DNA of 64,000 nt from Crotalaria pallida. Its lineage: Eukaryota; Streptophyta; Magnoliopsida; Fabales; Fabaceae. The DNA is taken from NCBI GenBank assembly GCA_037953625.1, contig CM075654.1:23801501-23865500 (forward strand), given 5' to 3'. Every line of letters begins with the position of its first letter. Positions within the stretch are counted from its first letter, which is position 1. The notes beneath the pieces were generated by a model. That model saw only the letters and a list, made by a program, of their open reading frames with translations, was not told the origin of the DNA and did no database searches. The position numbers were made by a program, and so were the translations under genes. Shown here one piece after another: positions 11,598 through 21,307 of this stretch.

Positions 11598-11615
11598 TTG
11601 GCGCCGTCTGTGGGA
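11598..11615 (+). other. Element H primer-binding site
   Basis: TTGGCGCCGTCTGTGGGA directly follows the 5' LTR. The same site (TTGGCGCCGTCTGTG) follows the 5' LTR of G on minus. TGGCGCCG-type sites are usual in Tat/Athila elements; tRNA-Asp is the primer usually proposed. Confidence 0.8.
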
Positions 11616-11651
11616 AAAGATAAACTTCAGCCCCACTCAGAAGATTTGACC

Positions 11652-14555
11652 ATGTCTGAAGAAGAGCAGCCGGTCCAGAGAAGGAGGAGGGGGCGTCCAA
11701 GAAGGGTGTCGTCGACTGAGGACCTGCGCCTGCACCTGGAAGCCAACAGGGCAGCGAGGTCCTCACCACCACCCCCTCCACAGCCTCCTCCCCCGTCACC
11801 ACCTCCTCCACCAGAGTTCACTCATACCCATAGTGGACCCTACACCATCCACACTGAAGACACCGCAAACCCAACCCAGCTTCCTGGTGGAGGTCGGCGC
11901 GTGCAGTTGCGCTCTGAGCTCGGAGAAACCAACACTGAACAGCACCGCCACCGCGGCGAGCGTGCTCACTCAGTCAGTACAACACACCGTTCAAACTCAC
12001 GACAGTCTACGCTCTCACGGGATGCTGAACTCTTGTCTCTGATGAGAGAGCAAATGAGAATCGTAGAGCAACAAGGTAAGGCTATTGCAGATCTCCAACA
12101 AGTTGCTATGCAACGATTAGCTGAACGAGTTTCTGTCCAAGCTCCGGCCCCGAACGAGTTCCCTCCACCTCCCCCTCCCTCATCTCTTCCACCACAACAC
12201 CCGTTAACTCCACAAACCTTTGCAACACCACACACGACTGTCACACAACTTACACCAACTCCCGACCAGCAACAACCTGAGCTGGACGATTCCCATCCTG
12301 GACATCCTTTCACCCCTGCCGTCATGGCCTATGAACCACCGCCCGGGTACCTAGGGCCCAGTAACATCCCCAGATATAATGGCCTCACTGACCCTCAGGA
12401 ACATGTCCTTTCCTATGAAGGAGTCGTGAACTTTCACGGAGGAGGAGATCGGCTCAAATGCCGAGCTTTCTCTATGACCCTCCAGGCCCCAGTCCTTCGG
12501 TGGTATTCAACGCTTCCTAAAAACTCTGTCAACAACTGGGCGAAAATGAAGCGCGTCTTCCTCAACAGATACACTGCCAGCTGTGTGCAACCCAGATCGG
12601 ACCACACGCTGGCGATAGTGACCCAGAAGCCAGATGAATCCTTACGTGCGTACTTGCACAGGTTTCACAGCGAGTCCAGTTCGGTCCCAAATCTGTCTCC
12701 CGAGGTGGCCGTCCTCCTTTTGACCCAGGGATTGGCCGAAGGAGGCTTCAAAGATTCACTTATTGGAAAGCCACCAAGGGACATGGCCAAACTGAGACAG
12801 AGATCAAACAAGTATATAAACCTCGAAGAATTCAGCAAGGGACAGTCGAGCAGATTGGAAAATGCTCAGGCCACCTCGCAGAATGCCCTGCCCCGAGGCC
12901 GTCCTTGGGGCAACAGGGATGAAAGAGGAGGAAGAGCAGATCAGGGAGACCGAGGCCGCTCTCAACAAGAGGACCACCGACATCCATACATCACCAAATA
13001 TGACTCTTACACCCCCCTCACGGTCCTGAGGTCTCAGGTCTGGAGAGAGACCATGCAGACCGAACTGAGGAGTGTACCCCGCCCCCCCTTCCTCAGAAAT
13101 CAAAACTATGTGAGAGACAAGTCCAAATACTGCAATTTTCATGACGGGTACGGCCACCATACCGACCAATGCACATGGCTTCGGGATGTCATTGAGGATA
13201 TGGTAAGAAGAGGCAAGCTACAGCAGTATGTCCGAGAGGCAGTGGAAAGACGAGGTCGGAGAAGATCTCGCAGCCCGGACAATGATAAAGGAAAAGCTAA
13301 GGCCGACCCGTCCCTAGAGAAGAAGGAAGAGGAGCCACCACGGGTAAACATGGTTGTGGTTCAGGACCTCGATAAGTCGCCAGAAAACTTCCGAGTAGAA
13401 ACCATCTCGGGAGGTTTCGCTGGCGGCGGTGAGTTGAGGGCGGGAAGAAAAAGGTACATCAACCAGGTTTTGGCAGTTCATCACAAACCCGTCCCCAAAA
13501 AGCCTTCTCGGGATATTCCCATCATCTTTTCCGACCAGGATATGGAAAACGTCATCCCAGATCAAAATGATCCTATGGTGATAACGGCGTTAATTGGCAA
13601 TTTTGAGGTCGCCCGAGTCTTCGTTGACCAAGGGAGTTCGGCCGACATCCTCTTTCTGCATACCTTCCAAGCTTTGAATTTGAGGTCCGCCGACCTCGTA
13701 GGATTCGAAGGAAATCTCATTAGCTTCACAGGTGAGGCAATCCGCCCCCTAGGAGCCATTCATCTCCCGGTGACCCTAGGCAACCAGCCTTCGGCCCGAA
13801 CGGAGATCATCAAGTTTTTAGTTGTTGACTCCGATTCCCCGTACAATGTAATATTGGGACGAACTTGCCTACAAGCTTTTCGGGCAGTAGTCTCAACAGT
13901 GCACTTGGCAATGAAGTTTGTCGGATCTGATGATAATGTGGTTTCGGTAAAAGCTGACCAAGTGAAGGCTCGGCTCTGCTACAATGCGAGCCTACGGGAA
14001 GGAAAAAAGAAGCAAAAAGAGTTCACCAATCCAACACTGTCCAAGGGAAGAGTCTTATTGGCCGAACTCCAGTCTGAACGAAACACCTATGAAGAACGGG
14101 TGGTAATTCCCCCCTTCACCTCTCTCCTGAGCAAAGATGTTATCGTGAATGATAAACCCCTCCGAAAAATCCAAGATGCAGTCAAAGGAGATCTTCTCTC
14201 TCTTTCAGTCCTCTCCTACTCCCTGCATGGGGAGAATTTGCTCTTTCATCTAGTTCTCACTAACCCCGCCCTTCACTCGGCACATCTCCGAATTGAGGGC
14301 CGAGGTGACTTTCTTGCCCATGTCTTCAGCCGAGCTTTCCAGACCCCCAAGCTCGAGTACTTCAAGATGGAAATGTCCTCACTTTTCAACATTACCAACA
14401 GTCTCGGCAGCCTTTCCTATCAGCCCACCTCGGAGGACCATAACGAGGAAATCCGACAAGACGCTCCTGGTCCGAAGAGGATAGCGATGAAAGAGCCAGC
14501 CAACCGCAACAAGAAAGCAAAGCAACCCGGGTCTTCTGAATCTGATCACCTATGA
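11652..14555 (+). CDS. Element H Gag-protease polyprotein (967 aa, open)
   Basis: The ATG at 11652 starts MSEEEQPVQRRRRGRPRR; the frame upstream runs into the primer site without another ATG. In order: an Arg-rich RGRPRR patch, a proline run (about residues 40-55), a retrotransposon Gag domain (about 235-360, with IPRYNGLTDPQEH, FLNRYTA and LLTQGLAEGGF), a CNFHDGYGHHTDQC zinc knuckle (about 493), and an aspartic protease (VDQGSSADILF, active site at about residue 657, with VILGRTCLQAF downstream). G has close counterparts of each. No RT follows. The last 150 residues include FSRAFQTPKLEYFKMEM, which resembles the RNase H entry of G (VSRALQGPEMRYQKVEK) and may be an in-frame remnant left by a deletion of RT. 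A frame of this length in a recent element suggests a usable product. Confidence 0.85.
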   Translation: MSEEEQPVQRRRRGRPRRVSSTEDLRLHLEANRAARSSPPPPPQPPPPSPPPPPEFTHTHSGPYTIHTEDTANPTQLPGGGRRVQLRSELGETNTEQHRHRGERAHSVSTTHRSNSRQSTLSRDAELLSLMREQMRIVEQQGKAIADLQQVAMQRLAERVSVQAPAPNEFPPPPPPSSLPPQHPLTPQTFATPHTTVTQLTPTPDQQQPELDDSHPGHPFTPAVMAYEPPPGYLGPSNIPRYNGLTDPQEHVLSYEGVVNFHGGGDRLKCRAFSMTLQAPVLRWYSTLPKNSVNNWAKMKRVFLNRYTASCVQPRSDHTLAIVTQKPDESLRAYLHRFHSESSSVPNLSPEVAVLLLTQGLAEGGFKDSLIGKPPRDMAKLRQRSNKYINLEEFSKGQSSRLENAQATSQNALPRGRPWGNRDERGGRADQGDRGRSQQEDHRHPYITKYDSYTPLTVLRSQVWRETMQTELRSVPRPPFLRNQNYVRDKSKYCNFHDGYGHHTDQCTWLRDVIEDMVRRGKLQQYVREAVERRGRRRSRSPDNDKGKAKADPSLEKKEEEPPRVNMVVVQDLDKSPENFRVETISGGFAGGGELRAGRKRYINQVLAVHHKPVPKKPSRDIPIIFSDQDMENVIPDQNDPMVITALIGNFEVARVFVDQGSSADILFLHTFQALNLRSADLVGFEGNLISFTGEAIRPLGAIHLPVTLGNQPSARTEIIKFLVVDSDSPYNVILGRTCLQAFRAVVSTVHLAMKFVGSDDNVVSVKADQVKARLCYNASLREGKKKQKEFTNPTLSKGRVLLAELQSERNTYEERVVIPPFTSLLSKDVIVNDKPLRKIQDAVKGDLLSLSVLSYSLHGENLLFHLVLTNPALHSAHLRIEGRGDFLAHVFSRAFQTPKLEYFKMEMSSLFNITNSLGSLSYQPTSEDHNEEIRQDAPGPKRIAMKEPANRNKKAKQPGSSESDHL

Positions 14556-15751
14556 GGATCGGACATCGGCCCTAACGGCCAGAAAAGCGGGAACTGAGCC
14601 CGAGATCGATAACCCCCAACAAAGGCGTTCTAGAAACATACTCTGGGTAATTACCGAACTCAAGGATTCCCAAAAACTTCAAAACACTGAGAACCTGTTC
14701 AAATAGGTTTACCTCAGACATCTCAGCAGTCACCAGCACCCTCCCTGAGGATTTCAATTTTAACTTCCTTTTATTTTCAATTCCCTTCCTGCTAATTATC
14801 GTTCATGTCTTTAATTTTCATTGTGAGATATTCACCTTCCAAAAGAAAAAGCAATGTACTCATAATTTTATTCAATGAAAAGTACAAACTTGCTCATACT
14901 CAAGTGCCACAGTTTTATATACGTACGTACTAGCTTCTCATTTAGCACTAGCCCCCTAAATGTTGCATGGCGCTATGCACAGCCAACGTCTTCCAGATAA
15001 GATCGGCTCATATGCACAGTTTACAAGGGACACCCGATAAAGAACAGACTGCTGTGAAATGTTTATACATAGCTTCACTCAGCACTCTCTTTTACATCGG
15101 GGCCGAGGACACCCACCTCGGCTAAGGTGGGTAGATCCGAGTTCCCTACCGTATGCACTTATATACAGTACCTTTATTCAGAGGAAAACTTCTAAGATTA
15201 CTGCACTTACTGAGTCTTCTGATTTACTAATATTTCAAACCCCAATGATTGGGTACAAGTTTTCCTAAGGACCGATCAGAACGAAATACAACAAGCCGGC
15301 AAAAGACTTGTATTCTCAAAAGTAGCTTTGTTTATAAAAAAGACCTCGGATGCAATATATATGCGACAAGTTAAAACAAGAACTTGCATAAAAAGTTTCA
15401 ACATGCAACAAGTTCCAAACACTTGCATCTTTTCCTAAAAATCTCCCTAGTGGCCACCTAATCAATCGAAGACCGAACCCGAGGTCGAACGAATAAACAT
15501 GCAATAGGTTTATTATGATAGACTCGCATTCACGCAACGAGTTCCCAAAAAGGCGGGCATAATTCCGACCCCGGACATCGGATGTATGCAACAAGTTAGT
15601 GTATAAACTTGCATAAATACGATGGCACGCAACAGGCAAAAACTGTTTGCTTTAAAAGTAAACGAGCTACAATAAGATAAATAGATGTCAACATTGTCAG
15701 ATATGTTATAAAAGGACATAGACAAAATATAAGCTGCCCAGCATAAGGGAC
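14556..15751. other. Element H, spacer between gag-protease and the antisense gene
   Basis: No coding signal was found. This is where the convergent sense and antisense transcripts should end. It contains an AT-rich stretch (14760-14900) and a set of repeated TGCAACAAGTT / AACTTGCAT motifs (15361-15617). RT, RNase H and integrase would lie here in a complete Tat element. Confidence 0.6.
15361..15617. repeat. Degenerate inverted-repeat units downstream of the H antisense gene
   Basis: At least three units pair ATGCRACAAGTT with AACTTGCAT or ACTTGCAT a few bases on: 15361-15389, about 15402-15427 and about 15589-15617, with a more decayed one near 15498-15545. They lie just past the antisense stop codon and could form small hairpins in its 3' UTR. 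Confidence 0.45.
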
Positions 15752-18060
15752 TTACGCGGCATCTTTCTCAACATCAGAAAGGACGACCGTCCGCGGGTCG
15801 AACTCCTCGTCCATCCTTTCAACCAGTGGGTTGGGCAGATTCCCCTCAGGCTGGTCCAAATCAACCTCGGCTCCACCATTTTCATAGTCAACCATCTTTC
15901 CATTCTCCACTCCGAATCCGGCAGATGCGCCGACGTACCGAATGCGGAGCCCCTGATTCATGTGCAGAACCTGCTCAACCGCGTTGGTGAAAACCTTGCC
16001 GACCACCCTTTCGAGGTCGAAGTCCGACTCCCGAGCCGCTACCTTATGCTTTAGAGCCTGGGCAACCCTCTTCTTTAGCAGACCCCTAACCTTTTCCACT
16101 TCGGCCAGGCCCTCCTGCCGACCAACCTCTTTCGCATCTGCTTTGGCTTTGGCCAAGTCCTCTTCATGCCTTTTTCGGAGCTCTTCCACCTGGCGGCGGT
16201 GCTCCTCCTCAGCCTCAGCCAGCTTTCGCTCAGCCGATTTCTTGCTGCTCTTCAGCTCTTCTACCTCGGCCGCCATTGCCGAACGAGCCTTTTTCTTGGC
16301 TGGCGAAACACCGTCCGCCACATCATCAGCTATCTCGGCCAGCACATTGCACATAGTGGCGGCCCTCTTCAGTTGGAAAGCCATGTCTTCCGCCTTTTTC
16401 TTCCATTCCGCACCTGACATATTGACAAAGTGTCTTTCAATGATGGTTTGACAGGGGCAGCTGCCTGCCGTGATGGAGTTCCAGTACTTGGAGGCAGCAC
16501 GTTAGCAACAAGGGCAACCTCGGTGCTGGGACATGGCGAGGTAGGAGGAGGAGGAGCAATAATGACAGCAGGAGGGGTAGGATGAAGGGGACCTGAGTCG
16601 GCCGATTGCGCATCCGCAGAAACCTCGGACGACACGGCGTCGGTAGAAGAGACCTCGGGCTTCTTCTTCCTTCGAGCTTCAAAAGCAGCTTTCAGCGCCC
16701 TGGAAGACATCTCGGACCAATGTTCTTCTGTAAAAAAAAATATAAAAAAAAATATATATATTAGTATAAGAGAATTGAAAGAAAAGGCATAAATGCAAGA
16801 GCAAAAGTAACTACCAATCTTTGTCAAGACTTCATCGTCAAGACACTTTATGAAAACTCCAACATCGAGTTGAAATTTCCGAGCTCGGTATTCTGTTTGA
16901 AAATGGTGAGCCGTTACAGACTCATCGGCATCTAGTGTTACACCCGACCACCTCTGCGGTGTACTGGAATGACGATTGAAGAACTCGGAGGTCCACTACA
17001 GAGGGAACTTCGGTCCTGTCTCGGACCGAAACCAAGGCAGCCCCGCTCCAACGTACTTATATTTGAAGAATCTCGGTTTGAAGCGCTTCCAAGACTCAGA
17101 GAACATGCCGAACAGCCCACAATGAGCTCGGGCTTTGGCCGACACCCAAAGACGACCAGTGACCCCGTCCTTATTGCTGACGAACGGGTTATACATCGAC
17201 AAAAATAATCGAACTGTGCATACCAAACGTTTGGCTCTACAATACTTCTGGAACGCTCGGAGAAACGACCAAGTATTAGGATGAAGTTGGGAGGGAGCTA
17301 GTCCGAGCTCGTTTAAGACCCTCATTTCCAGGTCGGTGAAGGGGAGGGCCACGCCGAGATTGTGAATCAGATCGGCATAAAAGAAAAAAAAATTACTGTC
17401 AGTCCGGCTGCATATCCTGTCATTTGCCGAACAGGGGAGTACTTCGTAAGAAGTTCCGGTGGTGTCCCCTGGGCAAGGCAGCACGACCCTCCTTACCTCG
17501 GCAAGCTTATCCTCCGAAGAAAGGCTGGACTGAATTCCTTTGGGCTCCACGTCAACCCACTCATACTGTTCGGCGTCGAAAGGTGCAGGGTAAAGTTCAG
17601 GTTGACGGATGCACTTCCTGAGCGGCATGGTACCTGTGGGAGAACAGGGAAGCTCGGTATTAGTCTTACGGGTTACGAAAAATAACCCCCCAGAGAACCC
17701 CCTCAAAGTAGTTCCGAGGGGCGAGCATCTCCCCTCTACCACAGGTACCCCTCGTTCGTACATTCCCTCCTTCTCCATCCTCTCGAAATCGGCACGCTCC
17801 CTACCGTCAACAAACTCGGCCCAGGAGTACTGCTGTATCCACTCTCTCTTCTCCTCCCAGTCCCGAGGATAGACTACCTCAACGGGATCAACCTCCAGAA
17901 CCCTCCTTTCGTACTTTTGCCTATACTCCCTTTGGCGACGGAACGCCTCGTCTACCTCCGTAGACGAACAGGACGAGGAGGATGAACCGTCCTCCTCCTC
18001 ACCGCTGCTAGATGACAGGGAAACTACCCCAGCCCACTTCCTAAACCATTCCCTACTCAT
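15752..18060 (-). pseudogene. Element H antisense gene (Transposase_28-like extra ORF), spliced, damaged
   Basis: The ATG at 18060 (MSREWFRKWAG) opens an acidic Ser/Glu-rich N-terminus, then EWIQQYSWAEFVDG, then a domain with LALAPSQLHP-type text (LGLAPSQLHPNTWSFLRAFQ, WVSAKARAHCGLF, WKRFKPRFFKYKYVG) matching what is called putative gypsy-type transposon (Transposase_28) protein. After an intron (16728-16814) come a Pro/Ser-rich stretch and a long coiled coil (AAEVEELKSSKKSAERKLAEAEEE), ending EEFDPRTVVLSDVEKDAA. The plus-strand gene of G has the same order and end. Damage: a TAG at 16996-16998 and an apparent frameshift near 16430. A second intron probably ends at TTCTCCCACAG (17634); its donor is unclear. 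Antisense extra ORFs are known in Tat elements; their function is not. Confidence 0.7.
16728..16814 (-). other. Intron of the H antisense gene
   Basis: 87 bp, donor ATTG|GTAGTTAC, acceptor TTTTACAG|AAG, AT-rich. It is phase 1 and splicing makes a GAA codon, exactly as the 47-bp intron at 38969-39015 does in G. The frame stays open across part of it, so it was recognised by comparison with G. Confidence 0.7.
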
Positions 18061-18936
18061 ATTGAACCCAATCCACTCCTTTGATTTTCTGAAAAATAAA
18101 CAAAAAACACAAATCAAAAACCCTCCAAAAATCTCAAAACACGCAGAAGGCCAAATCCCAGGAATGACTCCCGGAACCAAAGTACCCAACTCAAACCCCA
18201 GCATTACCCCTCAAAACCAAAAACGCAAAACCTAAGAAAAAGCCCCACCGCCACCAAAGTAGAAACAGAAAACCAGAAACCCTTATCAAAACTCTACAAA
18301 GTAACCCCTTGTTCGCAGATATAAAAACAAAAGCGAAGAAACACCAAAATCTCATCACATGAACTACAAAACTGTAAAAACAAAGGAAAAGGAAATAAGA
18401 AGAGAGACAGAGAAAGAAGCAGTACCGGATGAATATGAATCTGAGAGAGAGCGCCGACGGCGAGAGAGCCCTAGTTGAGGGAGAGTGCAAAGAAGATCGA
18501 AAGCACCGGAACCGTGAAAGGAAATAAAGAGTTTTCGAAGAAGTGAAGATGGGGGAAGAAGATGCAGGAGCGTTTTCAAAAAAGGGGAATATTTGGCTGA
18601 GAGAGGAGAGAATGGTTCGTTAGGTCAAGGAGAAAAGAGAACCGTTTTCCCTCCCATTTTGAATTATGGGCCTGGCCTAGGCGGCTCAGCCCAACGCGTG
18701 TGGCCACATATACTTGGACACGTGGCGCACGGCAGAGAAAAGTGTGGACCTCGAGCAACGCCACAATGATGGTGATGCCTCGAGGATCGCGATTTCTGAC
18801 ACGTGTCAGATCTCAAAAGAGCGAACGTCATTTCGGTACTAGTAACTTGACAACTGTCAAACCTACTCTGTCATAATAAAAGGACATCAGAGACAGCTAG
18901 ATCCGACGCACCGTCAACTCATCGTCCGAACTCCCT
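18061..18936 (-). promoter_or_regulatory. Leader and probable promoter of the H antisense gene
   Basis: No ORF of substance is present. This stretch lies between the antisense start codon and the 3' LTR, and must hold the antisense promoter if the gene is expressed from inside the element. No clear TATA box was identified. Confidence 0.35.
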
Positions 18937-19091
18937 AGAACCTCGGAGCAAGGCTCAGATAGCCTTGACCGAGCTGGGGGGCTTATGTGGTGAACTCGAC
19001 CCTTGTGGGGTGGACCTGGGAAAAGGACATAAACCAGAACCTCGGAACAAGGCTCAGATAGCCTTGACCGAGCTGGGGGGCTTATGTGGTG
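18937..19091 (+). repeat. Duplicated polypurine tract and U3 start in H
   Basis: The 56 bases at 18937-18992, containing GAGCTGGGGGGCTTA and then TGTGGTG, recur at 19036-19091 with one clear substitution, 99 bp away. The second copy is the real junction with the 3' LTR; the first carries only the first seven bases of an LTR. Confidence 0.9.
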
Positions 19092-19658
19092 GACTCGGCC
19101 TGGCCGAGGTCCTTAAACCGCCTCGCCGAAGTCCTGAGGACCCTTCAGGAGGCCTTCTGAGCGCTTGGCCGAGCTCAATGCTCAACGGCCGAACAGATGC
19201 CAGATACAGGCCAACCTCGTGTTCCCACTCAGTCCCGACATCCAGGTCCGACACCTCCCCAAGTCCGACATCTAGGACATGATGACGTCCCCCTACCTTA
19301 TCCACAAGGACAGCTCACTACCTTATCCACAAGGACAGCTCACTACCTTATCCACAAGGACAACTCATCCAACCTTATGCGCTCCTAGCTCAGTACAGGC
19401 TGGCCCTACTTGGGCCTAAAGCAAGCCCGTTAGGGCAACCAGCTCCCCCCTATAAGTAGCTCAGTACTACATGGGGCTCAGGTACGTCCTCTAACCCTAA
19501 TTGCCATCCTCACACACCAGTGATTAGGGTTGCTTCTTGGCTCTTTCCTTTAGCCATATGAGGACTTCCCCCAAACATCACAGATCAACCCTAGACAGAG
19601 GTACCTTTGAAGGTCATCTCCTACACCCTTGGAGGTCCTCACCGTCTAGGACATCACA
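19085..19658 (+). repeat. Element H, 3' LTR
   Basis: Same length and ends as the 5' LTR, with about eight substitutions by eye. It is preceded by the GAGCTGGGGGGCTTA polypurine tract and followed by the ATTTT duplication. Confidence 0.93.
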
Positions 19659-20260
19659 ATTTTATTTAAAGTAGATTTTTATTTTGTACTTCCTTTAAAG
19701 TTGAGAAGAAAATTTTATTTCCCTCTTGTGTATATGTTGTACGACCAAGCCTAGTAGAAGGAAGGAAAAATTTGAGTTTAAGAGCCAAGATTCAAATTTC
19801 AAATATATCCTAAACGCTAGGGAGACATGTAGTTAATGCTTTGATTAATTATGTTCCCCACTAAGTAAAAGACCATTAAAACCTAGGGTGGCTATCATTA
19901 AGAGCCTAATCTAGTTTGTCTTGAACCAAGATGACTAAAAATTGCAAATGAACCCTTGTTGCCTCTTGATAAATTCGAACCCCATATTTTAATGATGTAC
20001 CCCAATTAAAAATTTGCACCGAAGCCCTTCTTGCCCCTTTAGCTTGTTCGACCCCCTCTTTTAGTTTCATGACCCCATTTTAAGTTTTGTTATAGATACC
20101 CCCATGTCCTAAGACTACCCCCTTGCCATTGCTTCATAGTCTTAGAAACAAAAAAAAAAGAGAGAGAGAAGAAGAGAGAAGAAGGAGAAGGAAAAGAGAG
20201 GATAAGGAAACTTGGATTTTTGCTCATTTTTCTTGGTTTTCTTCTAGGTATGGCCTATAG
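19659..20260 (+). mobile_element. Chromovirus-like LTR, right part (continues 10831-11023)
   Basis: The sequence resumes after element H, starting with the second ATTTT. It includes a GA-rich leader-like tract near 20155-20210, as the R regions of such LTRs often do. It ends where the next TGTAACACCCC begins. Its own 3' terminus was not found. Confidence 0.45.
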
Positions 20261-20944
20261 TGTAACACCCCTAATTTTCGTCTCCCGGATAATAAGGAAA
20301 TTAATAATAAATAAAGTTTTATTATTAATTAATATAAATTTTCCAAGTTTATGTTTTGTGTTTAAGTAGCCTGGAAATATAAGAAATAGGTGAAGGTATT
20401 TTTATATGATATGTATATACAAAAATATAGATATTGCATTTTAGTCCTTGGGTTAGGACCTAAATGTAATATTAGAAAGGTTCTTGGAGGGAAAGGTTAT
20501 AAAAGTATTAATTTTTAAATTTTACACTAATGTAACCGGTTAGATGTGCCCTGTAACCGGTTAGTCGATGAACCCAGAAACTGGGTTAGTGCGTTTTGAT
20601 GAGTAATCACTTGATTAATCCACGATTTGCCACGAATCCAGCCCATAATTAGTGGGAAACACGCGTCCTCATGCATGTTAGCTGAATTTCTCTATAAAAG
20701 CATGGATTAAACACGAATTTTGCTTCATTTGGTTCAATTGCATGTGTTGAAGCTCTGTTAGGGTTCTTGTGTTCGTCCTTGCGATTCTCTTTCATTTCTG
20801 AGAGGTAGAGTTTGAGTGATACACCATTGTAAAGCTTATTCTTCAAGCTTTACAAAGACACAAAAATCGTGAGCTGAGAGTTCCGAAGCAAGGAGAACGA
20901 GATCTGCAAAGTTAGGAGTTCAACTCTGTCAAAATTGAGTTTCT
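20261..20944 (+). mobile_element. Second chromovirus-like LTR, left part
   Basis: Starts TGTAACACCCCTAATTTTCG. It carries two copies of GTAACCGGTTAG (20532 and 20553) and a good TATA box (TATAAAAG, 20693-20700), so the sense strand is plus. It is broken near 20945 by copia-derived sequence and resumes at 22944. No matching target duplication was found at 20256-20260 and 24573-24577 (TATAG versus ATATG). Confidence 0.55.
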
Positions 20945-21307
20945 GGTTCTGGAAGCTCACTTCAGGGGGAGAAAAGTTTCAAGCTTGTTACCATCAAGTG
21001 GTATCCAGTAACACTTTTTCTTTTCAACAAGTGAGACAGAAAAGTTTTCAACTGTTTCATATTTCTGTTTTACATAGTTTTCACTCTCTTTTGGCAAATG
21101 TGCTTAATCTTTGGCTCCTTTTTTATCATGCCAAAATGGGGAGGGAGGTGTTTGTTGTTGTGTAGGTTGTTGTACAGGGGGAGAGAGGTGTAAAACTCAG
21201 GGGGAGTGTTTATAAGTCCAATCAGTTTTCAAGCATACAGTCGGGGGAAGAGCACAAAAAGCAAAAAACTTTCAAAGAATATTTGTCATCATCAAAAAGG
21301 GGGAGAT
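20945..21307 (+). mobile_element. 3' internal end of a SIRE-like copia element
   Basis: The stretch has repeated AGGGGGAG motifs and ends ATCATCAAAAAGGGGGAGAT, a polypurine tract typical of SIRE/Maximus copia elements directly before the 3' LTR. Gag and pol are absent, so the element is 5'-truncated. The left boundary is approximate. Confidence 0.6.

Larger units (their letters stand above)
11024..19658 (+). mobile_element. Element H: Tat-lineage Ty3/gypsy, gag-protease only, non-autonomous
   Basis: A complete 8,635-bp element: two 574-bp LTRs (11024-11597 and 19085-19658), flanking ATTTT duplication (11019-11023 and 19659-19663), a TTGGCGCCG primer site directly after the left LTR, and a GAGCTGGGGGGCTTA polypurine tract before the right LTR. 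By eye the LTRs differ at about eight positions (about 1.4%), so the insertion is recent. It codes for Gag and protease on plus and an antisense protein on minus, but has no recognisable RT or integrase. Mobilisation would need a helper such as an element like G. Lineage is inferred from the primer site, the Gag/protease resemblance to G and the antisense gene. Confidence 0.9.

Noticed and set aside
11593..13759. Several minus-strand ORFs opposite the H gag
   Set aside because: Mirror frames of a GC-rich coding region, rich in Gly, Ser and Arg; none has a domain pattern or a counterpart in G.
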